A stretch of 5,801 bases of DNA from Anaerolineaceae bacterium (GTDB lineage: Bacteria > Chloroflexota > Anaerolineae > JAAYZQ01), in assembly GCA_012514775.1 (NCBI GenBank), contig JAAYZQ010000117.1:1-5801 (forward strand), given 5' to 3'. The notes beneath the pieces were generated by a model. It saw only the letters and a program-made list of their open reading frames with translations, was not told where the DNA came from and searched no databases. Numbering within the stretch: the stretch's first letter is position 1; each line of letters starts with the position of its first letter. Of the stretch, positions 3,913-5,801 are shown one piece after another. Position numbers and translations under genes: made by a program.

Positions 3913-5801
3913 ATGATCGAGAAGAGGCTGCGAGACCTGGATTTCGCCGGCCTGCGGGACCGGCAGTTCACCGCCTCACCCGCCGCCTGGGAGGACCAGG
4001 TGCTCTATTTTCTGATGCTCGACCGCTTTTCCGATGGCCGGGAGATGGACTATCGGGACAGCGACGGGCAGGTGGTCGCCGGCGGCACGACGTCCCCGTT
4101 CCAGCCCTCCGACGCGGGAAACGCCATCCAGACGGAGGATGACGCGCGGCGCTGGCGAGAGGCCGGCGGCCGGTGGGCCGGCGGCACCCTCAAGGGATTG
4201 CAGAGCAAGCTCGGGTACCTGCAGCGCCTGGGCGTGACGGCCATCTGGATCAGCCCCATCTTCAAGCAGGTGGCCTTCCAGGAGACCTATCACGGCTACG
4301 GGGTGCAGAACCTCGTCGACGTGGACCCCCACTTTGGCACGCGGGAGGACCTGCGCGAGCTGGTGCAGGCAGCCCACTCCCACGGCATCTATGTCATCCT
4401 GGACATCATCCTGAACCACGCGGGCAACGTCTTTGACTACGCGCCCGACCGCTACTGGACACGGGACGAGCAGGGGAACGAGTTCCTGGACCCCCGCTGG
4501 GACGGACGCCCCTACCAGGTGGCCGGCTATCGCGACCGGGAGGGCGTCCCTCGCATCCCCTTTGCCCCTCTGGCTCCCGAGGACGCGGCGCTGCACTGGC
4601 CTGACGGCGCCATCTGGCCCGCCGAGTTCCAGGAGCCGGAGACGTTTACCCGCCAGGGGCACATCAGCAACTGGGACCATGAGCCCGAGTCGCTCTCCGG
4701 GGATTTCCACGACCTCAAGGACGTCCACCTGGGCCGGGGCGAGATCGACGAGTACCGGCCTTCGCCGGCCCTCCTGTCGCTGTGCCGCGTGTACCAGTTC
4801 TGGATCGCCTACGCCGACGTCGACGGTTTTCGCGTCGACACGGTCAAGCACATGGACCTGGGCGCCACGCGATTCTTTACGTCAGTGATCCACGAGTTTG
4901 CCCAGCACCTGGGCAAGGAGAATTTCTACCTCATCGGCGAGATCACCGGCGGGCGGGCCAGGGCCTTTGACACGCTGGAACAGACCGGCCTCGACGCGGC
5001 CCTGGGGATCAGCGACGAGCCCGACAAGCTGGAGTACCTGGCCAAGGGGTATCGAAACCCGGCCGACTACTTCGATCTCTTTCGCAACTCGCTCCTGATC
5101 CAAAAACAATCCCACGCCTGGTTCACCAACAAGGTGGTCACCGTCCTGGACGACCACGACCAGGTGCGCAAGGGGAACCAGAAGGCGCGGTTCTGCGCCG
5201 ACGGCCCGGAAGCGAAAAAGCTGCTGCTCCCCGCCCTGGCGCTGGGCGTGGCGACGATGGGCATTCCGTGCATCTACTATGGCACCGAACAGGCCTTTGA
5301 CGGCGCGGGCGGCAGCGACCGCTACCTGCGGGAGGCCATGTTTGGCGGCGAGTTTGGCGCATTTCGGTCGCGGGGCCGGCACTTTTTTGACGAGGATGGA
5401 TCGATCTATCAAGAGCTGGCCAGGATCCTGGCTGTTCGCCGGCAAAAGATCGCCCTGCGGCGCGGGCGCCAATACCTGTGCCGCATCTCGGGCGACGGGC
5501 AGCACTTTGGCGTGCCGCACATGATCGGCGGCCGGATGCGCTCCATCGTGCCCTGGACGCGGCTGTTCGACGACCAGGAGATGCTGGTGGCGGTCAATAC
5601 CGACCCCGACGCGGAGCGCGAGGCGTGGGTGGAGGTAAAGCGGGGCATCCTGAAATTCAGCAGCCGCCTGCGGTGCATCTATGCCAGCGGCGGGGAGCAG
5701 GTGGGCCAGGTGCTGCCCATCGAGGAGCAGTCCACGGCCTCCGGCACCGTCCAGGTGGTGTTCCTCCGCGTGCCGCCGGCAGGCGTGGTGATCTACGAGG
5801 G
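3913..5801 (+). CDS. GH13 alpha-amylase-family glycosidase (3' end outside window)
   Basis: 629 residues are visible with no stop. The last ones, PPAGVVIYE, look like the end of domain C, so only a few residues are probably missing. Conserved GH13 regions occur in order: MLDRFSDG (35-42) and WISPIF (112-117) in the early barrel, YHGY (126-129), region I DIILNH (D164, N168, H169), region II GFRVDTVKH (R307, nucleophile D309, K312, H313), region III LIGEI (acid/base E343), and region IV VLDDHDQ (H415, transition-state stabiliser D416). All three catalytic carboxylates are present. In region IV the usual Asn before His-Asp is Asp414. Domain B is long: 145 residues separate D164 and D309. There is no signal peptide, so the enzyme is expected in the cytoplasm, acting on alpha-1,4-glucans, maltodextrins or a related alpha-glucoside. 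The subfamily and exact specificity cannot be fixed by eye. It is divergent from the methyltransferase gene and has its own promoter. Confidence 0.9.
   Translation, partial: MIEKRLRDLDFAGLRDRQFTASPAAWEDQVLYFLMLDRFSDGREMDYRDSDGQVVAGGTTSPFQPSDAGNAIQTEDDARRWREAGGRWAGGTLKGLQSKLGYLQRLGVTAIWISPIFKQVAFQETYHGYGVQNLVDVDPHFGTREDLRELVQAAHSHGIYVILDIILNHAGNVFDYAPDRYWTRDEQGNEFLDPRWDGRPYQVAGYRDREGVPRIPFAPLAPEDAALHWPDGAIWPAEFQEPETFTRQGHISNWDHEPESLSGDFHDLKDVHLGRGEIDEYRPSPALLSLCRVYQFWIAYADVDGFRVDTVKHMDLGATRFFTSVIHEFAQHLGKENFYLIGEITGGRARAFDTLEQTGLDAALGISDEPDKLEYLAKGYRNPADYFDLFRNSLLIQKQSHAWFTNKVVTVLDDHDQVRKGNQKARFCADGPEAKKLLLPALALGVATMGIPCIYYGTEQAFDGAGGSDRYLREAMFGGEFGAFRSRGRHFFDEDGSIYQELARILAVRRQKIALRRGRQYLCRISGDGQHFGVPHMIGGRMRSIVPWTRLFDDQEMLVAVNTDPDAEREAWVEVKRGILKFSSRLRCIYASGGEQVGQVLPIEEQSTASGTVQVVFLRVPPAGVVIYE

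Noticed and set aside
3976..4851. Open frame of about 290 codons on the minus strand opposite the GH13 gene
   Set aside because: The GH13 catalytic motifs lie on the plus strand. The antisense frame shows no domain and no ribosome binding site that I can see.

Overview
The window is G+C-rich, densely coded bacterial DNA with five protein genes. Two of them run off the ends. The mix of a large ATPase/TPR regulator, RsbW/RsbV-like partner-switching proteins, a cytoplasmic GH13 glycosidase and TTGACA/extended -10 promoters resembles Chloroflexota (Anaerolineae-like) genomes. That assignment is an inference from the style of the proteins; there is no rRNA or other marker gene to confirm it. I see no tRNA, rRNA, CRISPR array, insertion sequence or phage gene.

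Left part (1-2682, plus strand): the C-terminal ~600 residues of a large ATPase-TPR signalling protein come first. Its P-loop and any sensor or cyclase/kinase domain lie upstream of the window. A strong-looking promoter begins on the stop codon of this gene and drives a two-gene unit: an RsbW-type HATPase (anti-sigma factor/serine kinase) and an RsbV-type STAS protein (anti-sigma factor antagonist). The STAS gene has a near-perfect Shine-Dalgarno sequence that overlaps the stop codon of the kinase gene, so translation is probably coupled. No sigma factor or PP2C phosphatase is visible, so the target of the switch is unknown.

Middle (2708-3709, minus strand): a SAM-dependent methyltransferase with the dimerisation-plus-Rossmann layout of the small-molecule O-methyltransferases. 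It converges on the STAS gene with only 25 bp between stop codons. It may be read from a leaderless transcript, because a TACAAT box sits directly in front of the favoured ATG.

The divergent gap (3710-3912) is the only sizeable non-coding stretch and contains an A+T-rich core. It holds a promoter for the right-hand gene, a 13-bp perfect dyad near the methyltransferase start, and a possible hairpin at the 5' end of the right-hand transcript.

Right part (3913-5801, plus strand): an almost complete GH13 (alpha-amylase superfamily) enzyme without a signal peptide, with all three catalytic carboxylates present. It most likely acts on intracellular alpha-glucans or oligosaccharides.

The partner-switch pair, the methyltransferase and the glycosidase look like three independent transcription units. 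I see no single novel system here. The points most worth a second look are an enlarged loop in the STAS protein, the missing HDW motif in the methyltransferase, and the compact promoter arrangements.
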